Part shown: positions 8,050-16,578 of the stretch, piece by piece
Layout of the letters: the number at the start of each line of letters is the position of its first letter
Numbering within the stretch: the first letter of the stretch is position 1
Assembly (NCBI GenBank): GCA_937926175.1
Contig: CALANV010000058.1
Location: 1-64,000 of the forward strand
Length of the DNA stretch: 64,000 nt
From: an uncultured Rhodospirillales bacterium
GTDB taxonomy: Bacteria; Pseudomonadota; Alphaproteobacteria; CACIAM-22H2
Direction of reading: 5' to 3'
The notes under the pieces: generated by a model
What the model saw: the letters and a program-made list of their open reading frames with translations, nothing else
What the model was told of the DNA's origin: nothing
The model's database searches: none
Program-made: the position numbers and the translations under genes

Positions 8050-8502
8050 ATGATGAGCGAGGGCAAACTGGTCTGGATCTATGCGCCCGGGGTGTGCGAC
8101 CTCTTCCACCCGGGCCATGTCGAGTTCTTCCGGCAGGCGCGGCTCCTGGGCGACCGCGTCATCGCCGGTATCGTCAGCGAAGCCACCGCGGCCGACTACA
8201 AGCCGGCGCCGATCATGACCATGGCGGAACGGATCGCCGTGGTCAGCGCCTGCCGCTACGTCGATCGGGTGCTGCCCGACGCGCCGCGGCAGGTCACGGT
8301 CGATTTCCTCGACAGCATCGGCGCCGACTATGCCGTCCACGGCGACGACATCACGCCGGAGGAGCTGGAGCGTTCGTTTCCCGGTTTGGTCGCCGCCGGC
8401 CGCATGAAGTTCGTTCCCTACACGCGCACGATCTCGTCCCGGCAGCTCATCGAGCGGATCGCCAACCGTCTGCGCGAGGGTACGCTGCGCGTGAAGCTGT
8501 AA
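8050..8502 (+). CDS. Cytidylyltransferase-like nucleotidyltransferase
   Basis: 150 residues from tandem ATGs at 8050 and 8053. The nucleotidyltransferase signature is complete: GVCDLFHPGHVEFF (HxGH form HPGH) near residue 16 and a C-terminal TRTISSRQLIERI corresponding to the ISST(S)-type motif of cytidylyltransferases. Length and motifs match glycerol-3-phosphate or phosphoethanolamine cytidylyltransferase domains, which couple CTP to a phosphorylated alcohol. The substrate cannot be chosen from sequence, and no partner pathway gene is adjacent. Confidence 0.85.
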   Translation: MMSEGKLVWIYAPGVCDLFHPGHVEFFRQARLLGDRVIAGIVSEATAADYKPAPIMTMAERIAVVSACRYVDRVLPDAPRQVTVDFLDSIGADYAVHGDDITPEELERSFPGLVAAGRMKFVPYTRTISSRQLIERIANRLREGTLRVKL

Positions 8503-8688
8503 GGTGCGGCCGCGCGCCGGCCCACGCCCGAGCTTCGACTACTCGAAAGAGCGGTTGAGGGGACGGGCCCTTCCTGCAACGAAAGGCACGAGGTGCTGCG
8601 CGCGCGGCACCCAAGACGCGAGGGCCGCGCCGGCATGTCATGATGTGCGCTCCGCGACCCGCATCCCGCCGGAACTCGGGAGAATGCC

Positions 8689-9246
8689 ATGTTCGGATTG
8701 CTGGCCCGCAACTGGTGGGCGCTCGCCCTGCGGGGCGTGCTCGCCATGATCTTCGGCGTGGTGGCGCTGCTGATGCCGGGCATCACGCTCGAAGTCCTGA
8801 TCTTTCTGTTCGGCGCGTATGCGGGGGTCGACGGCATCTTCGCCATCGTCGCCGGCGTGCGCGCGGCGCGCCAGGGCGAACGGTGGGGAGCGCTCGTCCT
8901 CGAAGGTGTCGCCGACATCATCGCCGGCGCCATCGCGCTGTTCGTGCCGGTCGCCGTGGCGCTGGCGTTCATCTATCTCGTCGCCGCCTGGGCGCTGGTG
9001 ACCGGCGCGCTCGAGATCGCCACGGCGATCCGCCTGCGCCGCGAAATCGAGGGCGAGTGGCTGCTGATCCTGGGCGGCGTCGTGTCGATCCTGTTCGGGC
9101 TCGCCGTCGCCGTCTTTCCCGGGATCGGGCTTTGGGGGTTGATATGGATGATCGGCGTCTACGCGATCGTGTTTGGCATCGTCCTGATCGCGCTGGCGTT
9201 CCGGCTGCGCCGGTTCAGGTCGGACGCGATGCCCGCGCGGACGTGA
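8689..9246 (+). CDS. HdeD/DUF308 membrane protein
   Basis: 185 residues with six evenly spaced membrane helices arranged as three hairpins, the HdeD/DUF308 pattern (NWWALALRGVLAMIFGVVAL at the start, GGVVSILFGLAVAVFPGIGL in the last repeat). HdeD is linked to acid and density stress in enterics, but the molecular role is unknown. A short Arg-rich tail ends the protein. It stands alone and converges on the DUF6356 gene. Confidence 0.9.
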   Translation: MFGLLARNWWALALRGVLAMIFGVVALLMPGITLEVLIFLFGAYAGVDGIFAIVAGVRAARQGERWGALVLEGVADIIAGAIALFVPVAVALAFIYLVAAWALVTGALEIATAIRLRREIEGEWLLILGGVVSILFGLAVAVFPGIGLWGLIWMIGVYAIVFGIVLIALAFRLRRFRSDAMPART

Positions 9247-9255
9247 CGCGGCGGC

Positions 9256-9284
9256 GGATCAACCCCGCGATCCGCGGGTGATCC
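9256..9284. terminator. Imperfect hairpin between convergent genes
   Basis: GGATCA (9256-9261) pairs with TGATCC (9279-9284), with further CCC/GGG and GCG/CGC pairing inside. It sits in the 43-base space between the convergent hdeD-like and DUF6356 genes, so it may end both transcripts. No long T-tract follows. Confidence 0.4.
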
Positions 9285-9289
9285 AACCT

Positions 9290-9550
9290 TCATTCGGCGG
9301 GTTGCGTCAGGGCCGGCTTCGGCGCCGGATCGGCGTTCGCGGCGCGGCGTCTGTTCCGCACCATCACCTCATAGAGGTGCGCGACCGTGGACGACGCGGT
9401 CCGGACGAACAGGAACGGCAGGACCGCATGGACGAGGCAGGCGAGCCCGCCTGCGATCATGTGGACGCCGAACCCGACGGCCGTCCGCATGTGTTCGGCA
9501 TAGGACTCGCCGACGGAACGGGGATGCGCGGTGAAGAGGTGCCGGACCAT
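9290..9550 (-). CDS. DUF6356 family small membrane protein
   Basis: 86 residues. The pattern LFTAHPRSVGESYAEHMRTA followed by a hydrophobic helix (VGFGVHMIAGGLACLVHAVL) and PFLFVRTAS is characteristic of DUF6356 proteins of alphaproteobacteria. One or two membrane segments are predicted. The function is unknown. A good ribosome site (GGAAAGGAAGAGCG) precedes the ATG. It is divergent from the AsnC-type regulator, 138 bases away. Confidence 0.85.
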   Translation of the reverse strand: MVRHLFTAHPRSVGESYAEHMRTAVGFGVHMIAGGLACLVHAVLPFLFVRTASSTVAHLYEVMVRNRRRAANADPAPKPALTQPAE

Positions 9551-9672
9551 CGCTCTTCCTTTCCGATAAGGACCGGCACCAATGGTAATGCGATGTCAGC
9601 GACAGCGGTTTGCGACTTTGCGCCGAATTCACCGCGCGCGTAGAAAATAATCTCCTATTGCGGCCATATTTA

Positions 9673-9687
9673 GGGTAGTTTTTACCC
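9673..9687. promoter_or_regulatory. Inverted repeat abutting the AsnC-family start codon
   Basis: GGGTA (9673-9677) and TACCC (9683-9687) flank GTTTT, and the ATG of the regulator begins at 9689 with no Shine-Dalgarno sequence. The surrounding stretch from about 9640 is notably AT-rich. This could be an autoregulatory site or the end of a very short or absent leader. Confidence 0.4.
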
Positions 9688-9688
9688 C

Positions 9689-10150
9689 ATGGATGGCATA
9701 GACCGAAAAATCCTAGGGATCCTGCAGGAGGACGCGACGGTGCCCGTCGCAGAAATCGCACGGCGATGCGGCCTGTCCGTGTCGCCCTGCTGGCGCCGCA
9801 TCCAGCGGCTGGAGGAAAGTGGGGTGATCCAGCGTCGCGTCGCGCTGCTCGATCCGAACAAGCTCAATGTCGGCGTCACGGTGTTCGTCGCGATACGGAC
9901 GAACAAGCACAACATGGAATGGGCCGACGCCTTCTGCAAAGCGGTCAGCCGGATTCCGGAAGTGGTCGAGTTCTACCGGATGAGCGGCGACGTCGACTAC
10001 CTGCTGCGCGTGGTCGTGCCCGACATCGCCGCCTATGACCGAGTCTACAAGAAGCTGATCAAGACCGCCGATCTGTTCGACGTCAGCTCCAGCTTCGCGA
10101 TGGAGCGGATCAAGTACACGACCGCGCTGCCGCTCGACTACGCGAGCTGA
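9689..10150 (+). CDS. Lrp/AsnC-family transcriptional regulator
   Basis: 153 residues of normal family length. The N-terminal winged helix-turn-helix (MDGIDRKILGILQEDATVPV through SVSPCWRRIQRLEESGVI) is followed by the RAM ligand/oligomerisation domain from about 65 (VGVTVFVAIRTNKHN, VVEFYRMSGDVDYLLRVVV). Such proteins sense amino acids and control their metabolism. No obvious amino acid operon touches it, although the AzlCD exporter lies about 3.5 kb downstream. The start codon has no ribosome site. Confidence 0.93.
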   Translation: MDGIDRKILGILQEDATVPVAEIARRCGLSVSPCWRRIQRLEESGVIQRRVALLDPNKLNVGVTVFVAIRTNKHNMEWADAFCKAVSRIPEVVEFYRMSGDVDYLLRVVVPDIAAYDRVYKKLIKTADLFDVSSSFAMERIKYTTALPLDYAS

Positions 10151-10202
10151 CGACCCGGACGTACGCCCGCGCGCGCGTGTTCGACGATCGGCAATCGCCG
10201 AT

Positions 10203-11882
10203 CTATGGGGTGCCGGGTTGCTTGATGCTCGGCGGGAACACGAGGGCGAACGTGGTTCCCTTATCGCGGCGCTCGATGTCCACGCGGCCGTTGAGCTGCT
10301 GGACCAGGCGATGCACGATCCCCATCCCGAGCGAGGCAGTCGAGCCGGCGTCGAACCCCGACGGCAATCCCACGCCCTCGTCGCTTACCCTGAGTTCGAT
10401 GCCGCCATCGGTCCGGTTGCGCAGCGTGACGCGGACCGGTCCGCCCTCCTGGCCGGGATAGGCATGCTTCTCCGCGTTCATGAGCAGCTCGTGCAGGGCG
10501 AGGGCAAGGGCCGTCGCCTTGTTCATGGGCAACATCGCCTTCTCGGTGTCCACGTCGATCCGCGCGCCCGGCCGCGTCAGGTAGGCGCGCGCCGATTCCT
10601 GGCAGAACGTGCGGAGAAACGCGCCGAACTCGACCAACGCCGCGGAGCCCGCGCCATACAGGTGGCGGTACACGGCGCCGATCGAGGCGATGCGCTGTCG
10701 CGCCGCCTGGAGATGGGCGCGGGTGTCGGCATTCTGCACGAGGCGGCTTTGCATGCTCAGGATGCTCGAGAGGAGCTGCAGGCTGTTGGCGATCCGGTGC
10801 TGGAGCTCCCGCATGAGAAGGTCCTTCTCGCGGAGCAGATTCTCGATCGTGTCGGCCATCTGGTTCACCGACGCGGCGAGCCGCCCGAATTCGGCGCCGC
10901 GGACGCCGGCGAGCACGCGGGCGTCGTGATCGCCGGCGCGCCAGCGCGACATGACGGACATGATTTCGTCCAGCGGGCGGCGAATGAAGGTGTATCCGGC
11001 CCACCAGGCGGCCAACAGCGCACCGGCGAGCCCAACGGCAATGATCAGGATGCCGCGATTGGTCGCCTCGGCGACCTCCTCCAGCGCCGATGCCTTGTCC
11101 GTTCCGACGGCGACGAGAAGGCCGCGCGGACGCGCCGCCGCCGGAACAAGGCCCCAGATCCGCATGCGGCCTTCCAGATCCGGCCCCTCGAACGTTTCCT
11201 CGGCGGCGGATGCAAGACGGTCGAGCAGCACGGGCGGGGCCTTCTCGCCGACCCGGCTGTCGTGGTCCGGCAGCGTCACCACGATGATGCCGTCACGATC
11301 CGCGATCGTGATGAGCGTTCTCTGGTTGGGCCACATATAGGCAAGCGATCTGGCGATGGCGCCGAGATCGACCGAAGCGGCGACCACCCCAAGCGTTTCG
11401 CCGGCAGGTCCCCAGTAGGGCATCGCGTAGTGGATGACCGGTTTACCGGTGGCTTCGTCCCTGATGTATGCGCCGACGACCAGATCCTGAGCGGCAAGGG
11501 CGCGACTGAAATACGCCCGGTCCCGGACCGTCGTCCCGGGCGGCATGAGCGGGGCGGAACAGACGATCGTGCCCGCCGCATCGGTGACGAAGAGCGCCAC
11601 GTACAGCGGGAAGCGCGCGTTGAGAGGATCCATGTAGCGCCGGCATGCGGCGGCATCTGGTGGCCCTGCGGCGAAGTGAAGCCCCATGGAGACGAGAAGC
11701 GTGCGTCCGCCTTCCTGGAGCCGTCCCTGTTCATGATCGATCAGGCGTGCCTGCGCGAGCATCGCCCGATGGGCGCCGCGCTCGAGATGGCGCCGGATGC
11801 TGACCTCATTGAGCATGAGAAGGACGACGGCGGGCAGCAAGGCGATCACCGCCAGCAAAATGATGCGTGCGCGAAGACTCAA
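10203..11882 (-). CDS. HisKA_2-type sensor histidine kinase with Cache domain
   Basis: 559 residues. Membrane helix at about 7-24, a periplasmic double-Cache-like sensor (about 30-270, with FPLYVALFVTDAAGTIVCSA and RDRAYFSRAL), a second helix (about 277-297), HAMP, then the phosphoacceptor helix LMRELQHRIANSLQLLSS of HisKA_2 and a HATPase_c domain (HELLMNAEKHAYPG N-box, SDEGVGLPSGF G1, GMGIVHRLVQQL). HisKA_2 kinases are typical of alphaproteobacterial general stress or light signalling. No response regulator is adjacent, so it is an orphan. The signal is unknown. Confidence 0.9.
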   Translation of the reverse strand: MSLRARIILLAVIALLPAVVLLMLNEVSIRRHLERGAHRAMLAQARLIDHEQGRLQEGGRTLLVSMGLHFAAGPPDAAACRRYMDPLNARFPLYVALFVTDAAGTIVCSAPLMPPGTTVRDRAYFSRALAAQDLVVGAYIRDEATGKPVIHYAMPYWGPAGETLGVVAASVDLGAIARSLAYMWPNQRTLITIADRDGIIVVTLPDHDSRVGEKAPPVLLDRLASAAEETFEGPDLEGRMRIWGLVPAAARPRGLLVAVGTDKASALEEVAEATNRGILIIAVGLAGALLAAWWAGYTFIRRPLDEIMSVMSRWRAGDHDARVLAGVRGAEFGRLAASVNQMADTIENLLREKDLLMRELQHRIANSLQLLSSILSMQSRLVQNADTRAHLQAARQRIASIGAVYRHLYGAGSAALVEFGAFLRTFCQESARAYLTRPGARIDVDTEKAMLPMNKATALALALHELLMNAEKHAYPGQEGGPVRVTLRNRTDGGIELRVSDEGVGLPSGFDAGSTASLGMGIVHRLVQQLNGRVDIERRDKGTTFALVFPPSIKQPGTP

Positions 11883-12329
11883 GGACGGCCCATCCAGCCG
11901 GCGGCTGCCGCGGGTCGACAGTGTCCTCGGCCGAACGTGATCGCATGCGCCCGGCGCGTCTTCAGTTCAGTGCCGGAGCGATCGGCCGAAAGCCCGCAGC
12001 CGCCGAGTTTCTACACAGGACGCATTAACGCGCGAGGCACCTTGCGGGTTCACCCGCCGTATCGTCCGCCGCGACACCGGATCGCACCTCATGGCGCGAT
12101 GGGGCGGCATCCGGCGCGGACGTATGGGGTCCGATATCTCTTCGCGCACCCGTTCCCGTTCGGGGGCGCAGCCGCCCTGGACCCGTGGGCCGGATATCCG
12201 CATCGCCGCGATGCCTCTGGTCCTTCTTGGTCCGGGCCGGTCATCGAGGGTATGGTCGCGGGACTTGAGTCTGCGTCGGAGCGGCGGATACCGGTCGCCT
12301 CGACGTCTCCTCTTCACGCATCGAAGAAA
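11883..12329. other. Gap of 447 bases without a recognised gene
   Basis: The space between the divergent kinase and glycosyltransferase-like genes. Frames on both strands are open for long distances, which is expected at this GC content, but none resembles a protein. It presumably carries promoters of both flanking genes. Confidence 0.4.
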
Positions 12330-13391
12330 ATGAAGATTGAACCATTGCCAGCCGCGCGCGCGCGGATCATCAACGGGACGGTCAAGCAGGTCTTTTCCAA
12401 GCCCAGGATCAAGATCGTCTTCAAGCCGTCCAACGAGACGGATCGAATCAAGTATTTCCCGGATCAGATCGGCTACGAGATCGGGGCAATCGGCAGGGAG
12501 CGGATCGAGGTCCATTGCGACGGCGTGGACGACGCCGACGTCCTCATTCTCACCGCGCACGGCAGCAATCTCGCCCCCTATGTGTGGAACCTGCGTCTCA
12601 AGGGATTCGCCGGCGTGATCGCCGGCTGGTTCTGGGACAATCACCTCGCCTCCATCAACAACCTGCATACCGCGCTGGCGGTCGATTTCGTCTTCGTCAG
12701 CCACAACTACGCGCGCGGCACGATCACGAACCCCGTCTCGATTCTCGGCGGCCACGTACCGGCCTGCTGCGCGCAGTGGACGACATCCGACCTGCTCGAC
12801 GCGACGGCGGCGGCCGTATCAGCCGAGCGCAGCGACAAGCTGTTCTGTCCGTATGTGGCGTACGACTTCTCGCCCCGGACGGAGTTCCTGCGCGCGCTCG
12901 CGGCCGCGATGCCCGAGGCCGAGGTCCTGCTGATGCCCGCCGATGACCGGCAGCGATATTTCGGCAAGAACCGGGCTGAACGCCTGCGGGAGTGGCTGGG
13001 CTACAAATGCTCCCTGGTCCTGCCGATCGACCGCGACGTTTCGACACGCCTGTTCGACGCGCTCGCCGCCGGTCAGACCGTCGTCGTCACCCAGCCGATT
13101 CCCGATCTCGACGCGGTCATACCGCCGGCCGTGCAGCAGCGGCTCGGCATATTCCAGGTTCCGGACCGGTCCGTCGCCGCAATCCAGGATGCCTACCGGC
13201 AGGCGCTCAACCATTTCGACCAGCGCGGGGCGGACGGGATCATGGAGCGGCGCGAGTACGTCATGCAGAACCACATGCTGCGCAACCGCGTGCAGACCAT
13301 GATCAACCGCATCGAGGGGTTCAGCCGGCCGGGCGCGAAGGTCGAATTCAACCAGGAGAAGGGCGGAACCCCCGGCCTGATCCTGCGCTGA
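12330..13391 (+). CDS. Possible glycosyltransferase (GT-B like), weakly assigned
   Basis: 353 residues from ATG 12330. The frame stays open far upstream but lacks protein character there. Soluble, with no signal peptide. An alternating Rossmann-like pattern (DDADVLILTAHGSN, VDFVFVSHNYARG, KLFCPYVAYDFSPRTEFLRA) is followed by SLVLPIDRDVSTRLFDALAAG then QTVVVTQPIPDLDAV. That last stretch resembles the C-terminal donor-site region of GT-B glycosyltransferases, where the protein adopts the F/LDALAAG-x-VVV form. Donor and acceptor are unknown, and no polysaccharide operon surrounds it. The start has only a weak ribosome site. Confidence 0.6.
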   Translation: MKIEPLPAARARIINGTVKQVFSKPRIKIVFKPSNETDRIKYFPDQIGYEIGAIGRERIEVHCDGVDDADVLILTAHGSNLAPYVWNLRLKGFAGVIAGWFWDNHLASINNLHTALAVDFVFVSHNYARGTITNPVSILGGHVPACCAQWTTSDLLDATAAAVSAERSDKLFCPYVAYDFSPRTEFLRALAAAMPEAEVLLMPADDRQRYFGKNRAERLREWLGYKCSLVLPIDRDVSTRLFDALAAGQTVVVTQPIPDLDAVIPPAVQQRLGIFQVPDRSVAAIQDAYRQALNHFDQRGADGIMERREYVMQNHMLRNRVQTMINRIEGFSRPGAKVEFNQEKGGTPGLILR

Positions 13392-13571
13392 ACGATGCAC
13401 GCCCGGCTGAAAGGACGAGGCGCGGTCGCCATTTGCGGGGGGCGTCGCCGCGACGAGCGCGCGACCGCCGACGCCTGCGCCATGTCGTCACGCCGGTTGT
13501 CGCATCCGGTGAACGGCGCGTCGCGGCGACCGTGAGGGTGGGTTGACGCGGGGCGAGCGCCTGTCACAAAC

Positions 13572-13589
13572 TAACCATATAGACGGTTA
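13572..13589. promoter_or_regulatory. Inverted repeat upstream of azlC
   Basis: TAACC (13572-13576) and GGTTA (13585-13589) flank eight AT-rich bases, 20 bases before the azlC start. It overlaps a TATAAA that could serve as a -10 (13588-13593). The form resembles a dimeric repressor operator. No regulator gene is adjacent. Confidence 0.4.
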
Positions 13590-13608
13590 TAAAACAGGAG
13601 TCGCGGCC

Positions 13609-14316
13609 ATGGCCGAGGGCGGATGGCGGCATGCCGATCGCGTGTCATGGCGCGGGGTGCGGGACGGTTTCCGCGGCATGGCGCCGCTGGCCATGTTCGT
13701 CATCCCGTTCGGCATCGCCTTCGGCGCGGCCGCAATCGACAAGGGCATATCGCCGGCACTTGCGCTGCTGATGAGCGCGCTCGTGTTCGCTGGTGCCTCG
13801 CAGTTCAGCGCGCTCGACCTCTGGACGTCGCCGCTCGTCATCATCCCGATCCTCCTGACCACGTTCGCCGTCAATGCCCGGCATCTTCTTCTCGGCGCGG
13901 CGCTCTATCCTTGGCTGTCGGCCTATCCGCCGCGCCAACGCTTCGCCATCGTGGCGCTCCTCAGCGACCCGAACTGGGCCCTTGCAACCAAGGCCTATGA
14001 GAGCGGCGAACGCGATGCCGGTTTCCTGCTGGGAAGCGGCATCATCCTGTGGATCGTCTGGCTCGTCGGCACGGCAATCGGCGCGCTGGTCGGATCGGAT
14101 CTCGGCGACCTGTCCCGCTACGGCTTCGACGTCCTGATAACGGTGTACTTCCTGACGATTCTGATCAGCCTGTGGCGGGGCCACGACGACGTTCTGCCGT
14201 GGCTCGCCGCGGCAGGGGCGGCGGTAATCGCCGCCCATTTGCTGACGCCAGGCTGGTACGTCGTCGTCGGGGGACTTACCGGCGGCATCGTCGGCGCGCT
14301 GCGTCATGATCGCTGA
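13609..14316 (+). CDS. azlC: AzlC-family branched-chain amino acid exporter, large subunit
   Basis: 235 residues from ATG 13609 (ribosome site ACAGGAG). The AzlC signature is clear: GMAPLAMFVIPFGIAFGAAA, FAGASQFSALDLW, and NARHLLLGAALYPWL. Seven to eight membrane helices. With AzlD it exports branched-chain or related amino acids across the inner membrane. The 3' end overlaps azlD by 11 bases, so the pair is coupled. An operator-like inverted repeat lies just upstream. Confidence 0.93.
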   Translation: MAEGGWRHADRVSWRGVRDGFRGMAPLAMFVIPFGIAFGAAAIDKGISPALALLMSALVFAGASQFSALDLWTSPLVIIPILLTTFAVNARHLLLGAALYPWLSAYPPRQRFAIVALLSDPNWALATKAYESGERDAGFLLGSGIILWIVWLVGTAIGALVGSDLGDLSRYGFDVLITVYFLTILISLWRGHDDVLPWLAAAGAAVIAAHLLTPGWYVVVGGLTGGIVGALRHDR

Positions 14317-14620
14317 CGTGGAAGCCCTCCTCGCCGTCATCGGCATGGCGACGGTCACGTATGCCACGCGTGCCGGCGGCGTCTGGCTTGCCAGCTTCAT
14401 GACCATCACGCCGCGGACGGAAGCCTTTCTGAGATCCTTGTCCAGCTCGGTCCTGGTCGCCCTGGTCGTGCCGGCGATCGTGACGGGCGACGCCGCATCG
14501 ATCGCAGCGGCGGCCGTTGCCGTCGGCGTCATGATCGTCACGCGAAGCGCCGTCGCGGCGCTGACCGTCGCCGTCGTGGTCGCAGCGGCTTGGCGTCAGG
14601 CGATCGGCTTCATGTCGTAA
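14306..14620 (+). CDS. azlD: AzlD-family small exporter subunit
   Basis: 104 residues with three to four membrane helices and the AzlD start MATVTYATRAGGVWLAS followed by LRSLSSSVLVALVVPAIV. It is the obligate small partner of AzlC and its frame overlaps the azlC end by 11 bases. Confidence 0.92.
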   Translation: MIADVEALLAVIGMATVTYATRAGGVWLASFMTITPRTEAFLRSLSSSVLVALVVPAIVTGDAASIAAAAVAVGVMIVTRSAVAALTVAVVVAAAWRQAIGFMS

Positions 14621-14796
14621 GCCCGCGCCTCGGCGGCGACGGGAACGGATCGCGCCGGCCTGTACGAACGGGCCGCCACGCGGCACTATCTGACGAAGAG
14701 ACGCAAGTCTCGTTTCCATTCATTCGGCCGGCGCTATCGACGATCATGCCGGGATGAACGCGATCGTCGTGGCCCCGGCGCCCGAGGTGAGACGGC

Positions 14797-15573
14797 ATGG
14801 ACGGTCAGGTGATCGCGGCAGGGTTGGCGGCGAGTCTCGCGACAGGGATCGCGACCGGTGTCGGGGCGCTGCCGCTCTTCTTCATTCGCCGTCTGTCCGA
14901 CAAGCTGGAGGACGTGCTGCTCGGCTTCGCGGCCGGCGTGATGCTGGCCGCGTCCTTCTTCTCGCTGATCATTCCGGGAATCGAGGCGGCGGAGGCCGCC
15001 GGCAGCAAGACCGGCACCGTGTTGATCGTCATCGCGGCGCTGACGCTCGGCGCCGCCGTCATGTGGCTGATCCACGACTATGCGCCGCACGAGCATGCGG
15101 CGCTTGGTCTCGACGGTCCCCATCAGGCGCGGCTGCGGCGCATCTGGCTGTTCATCATCGCGATCACGCTGCACAACGTGCCCGAAGGACTGGCCGTGGG
15201 CGTCGGCTTCGGCAGCGGCGACGTCGCGAACGGGATCAAGGTCGCGACCGGCATCGGGTTGCAGAACATGCCGGAAGGCCTTGCCGTGGCCGCGTCGGTT
15301 CTGGGGCTTGGCTATGCGAAATGGAAAGCGGTGCTCATCGCGCTGGGCTCGGGCATGGTCGAGCCCGTCGCCGGGCTGATCGGTGCGACCGCCGTGACGA
15401 TCGCCGAACCGTTGCTGCCCTGGGGCCTCGGCTTCGCCGCGGGCGCGATGCTGTTCATCGTCAACCACGAGATCATCCCCGAGACCCATCGCAAGGGGCA
15501 TCAGAACCAAGCGACCGTGGGCGTGCTGGCCGGCCTGATCGTGATGATGTTCCTGGACGTGACGCTGGGCTGA
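14797..15573 (+). CDS. ZIP-family divalent metal transporter
   Basis: 258 residues, about eight membrane helices. Helix 4 and 5 metal motifs are present: HNVPEGLAVGVGF and QNMPEGLAVAAS, where the second has Gln in place of the usual His/Gln position, plus HEIIPETHRKGHQ near the end. A short His-containing loop (HDYAPHEHAALGLDGPH) lies between helices 3 and 4. It imports zinc, iron or manganese across the inner membrane. Close to the GufA/ZupT branch; metal specificity is not readable. Confidence 0.92.
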   Translation: MDGQVIAAGLAASLATGIATGVGALPLFFIRRLSDKLEDVLLGFAAGVMLAASFFSLIIPGIEAAEAAGSKTGTVLIVIAALTLGAAVMWLIHDYAPHEHAALGLDGPHQARLRRIWLFIIAITLHNVPEGLAVGVGFGSGDVANGIKVATGIGLQNMPEGLAVAASVLGLGYAKWKAVLIALGSGMVEPVAGLIGATAVTIAEPLLPWGLGFAAGAMLFIVNHEIIPETHRKGHQNQATVGVLAGLIVMMFLDVTLG

Positions 15574-15634
15574 CCATCGATCCCGCTGCGATCGGCGGCC
15601 GCGCATATGCGCTGATTGCAAGCGCATGCACTGA

Positions 15635-15663
15635 TTGACAGCCCTCCGTGCGAGGCATAGGCT
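15635..15663 (+). promoter_or_regulatory. Candidate sigma-70 promoter for the cold-shock gene
   Basis: A consensus TTGACA (15635-15640), a 17-base spacer and TAGGCT (15658-15663). Transcription from here gives a leader of about 130 bases before ATG 15799, as expected for cspA-type messages. Just upstream are two direct, slightly diverged copies of GCGCATatGCgCTGATTG. Confidence 0.6.
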
Positions 15664-15798
15664 GGTTTCGTTTTCTTGGCTGGCCTTGCGTGCCAAACCC
15701 GCGAAGCGGCGGGTCTGCATTCAAGTCGCATTCGAGAATATCGCGGCGCCCCACGAGAGCGCGGCCGCATGTCTTTCCAGGACGGCACGGAGACGAGA

Positions 15799-16008
15799 AT
15801 GGCAATCGGCACAGTCAAGTGGTTCAGCGCGACGAAGGGTTTCGGTTTCATCCAGCCGGAGGACGGCGGATCCGACGTGTTCGTCCATATCTCCGCGGTC
15901 GAGAAGGCCGGGATGCGGACGCTCAATGACGGGCAGCGCGTTCGGTACGAGCGCGTTCAGGGAAAGAACGGCAAGTATTCGGCCGAAAATCTTTCGACCG
16001 CCGTATAG
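15799..16008 (+). CDS. cspA: CspA-family cold-shock protein
   Basis: 69 residues, single cold-shock domain with GTVKWFSATKGFGFIQP, intact RNP1 (KGFGFI) and RNP2 (VFVHI). ATG 15799 follows GGAGACGAGA. A good promoter about 130 bases upstream leaves a long leader. It is close in sequence to the 1143-1349 protein. RNA chaperone, cytoplasmic. Confidence 0.95.
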   Translation: MAIGTVKWFSATKGFGFIQPEDGGSDVFVHISAVEKAGMRTLNDGQRVRYERVQGKNGKYSAENLSTAV

Positions 16009-16194
16009 GCAGCGGCGGGATCCACGCTACTGACGATCGACCGGACGCGACTCACGCGTCCGGGGAGGGACGGTGTGCCGGATACGGCGGGCGCCGGGAT
16101 GTCCGATGGATCATCCCGCGCTCGCGCACGTTGCCTGCCGTCCCGAACGGCCGAAAGCCGTTCCCTAGAACTGCCAAGAGGAGAAACCGAACCG

Positions 16195-16539
16195 ATGGCC
16201 GATCAGCGCTGGGGCACGAAGCGGAAGTGCACGGATTGCGGTGCCGCGTTCTACGACATGAAGCGCGTGCCGATCATCTGCCCGAAATGCGGCGTCGAGC
16301 ACACGCCGGTCGTGCTGCTGGTCTCCGATGGCCGCGGTCCGCGGAAAGGCCGACGGGCGCCGTTCGTGCACGTTGCGGCCGAACCTGCGCTCGCGTCGGC
16401 GGCCGAGCCCGAGCTCGAAACCGAAGCCCTCGAGACGGACGCCGAAGATGTCGGAATCGAAGACGACGTCGATGCCGATGAGAGTCTCGAACCGGAAATC
16501 GATGCCGATGCGGACGACGTAGACGATCGTGAGGCATGA
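16195..16539 (+). CDS. FYDLN-acid domain zinc-ribbon protein (TIGR02300 type)
   Basis: 114 residues from ATG 16195 (ribosome site AAGAGGAG). The N-terminus has a zinc ribbon, CTDCGAAFYDMKRVPIICPKCG (paired CxxC motifs at about 12-15 and 29-32), with FYDM in the FYDLN position. The C-terminal half is a low-complexity Glu/Asp/Ala tail, the FYDLN-acid architecture. Widespread in alphaproteobacteria with no assigned role. It is followed 40 bases later by a double cold-shock protein. Confidence 0.9.
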   Translation: MADQRWGTKRKCTDCGAAFYDMKRVPIICPKCGVEHTPVVLLVSDGRGPRKGRRAPFVHVAAEPALASAAEPELETEALETDAEDVGIEDDVDADESLEPEIDADADDVDDREA

Positions 16540-16578
16540 GCCGGTGGCCGTTTCCTTCCGTCAGCAGGAGATGATCGC

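Noticed and set aside
10218..12329. Upstream part of a 1057-codon plus-strand frame
   Set aside because: It is antisense to the HisKA_2 kinase and has no protein character. Only the last 353 codons from 12330 look real.
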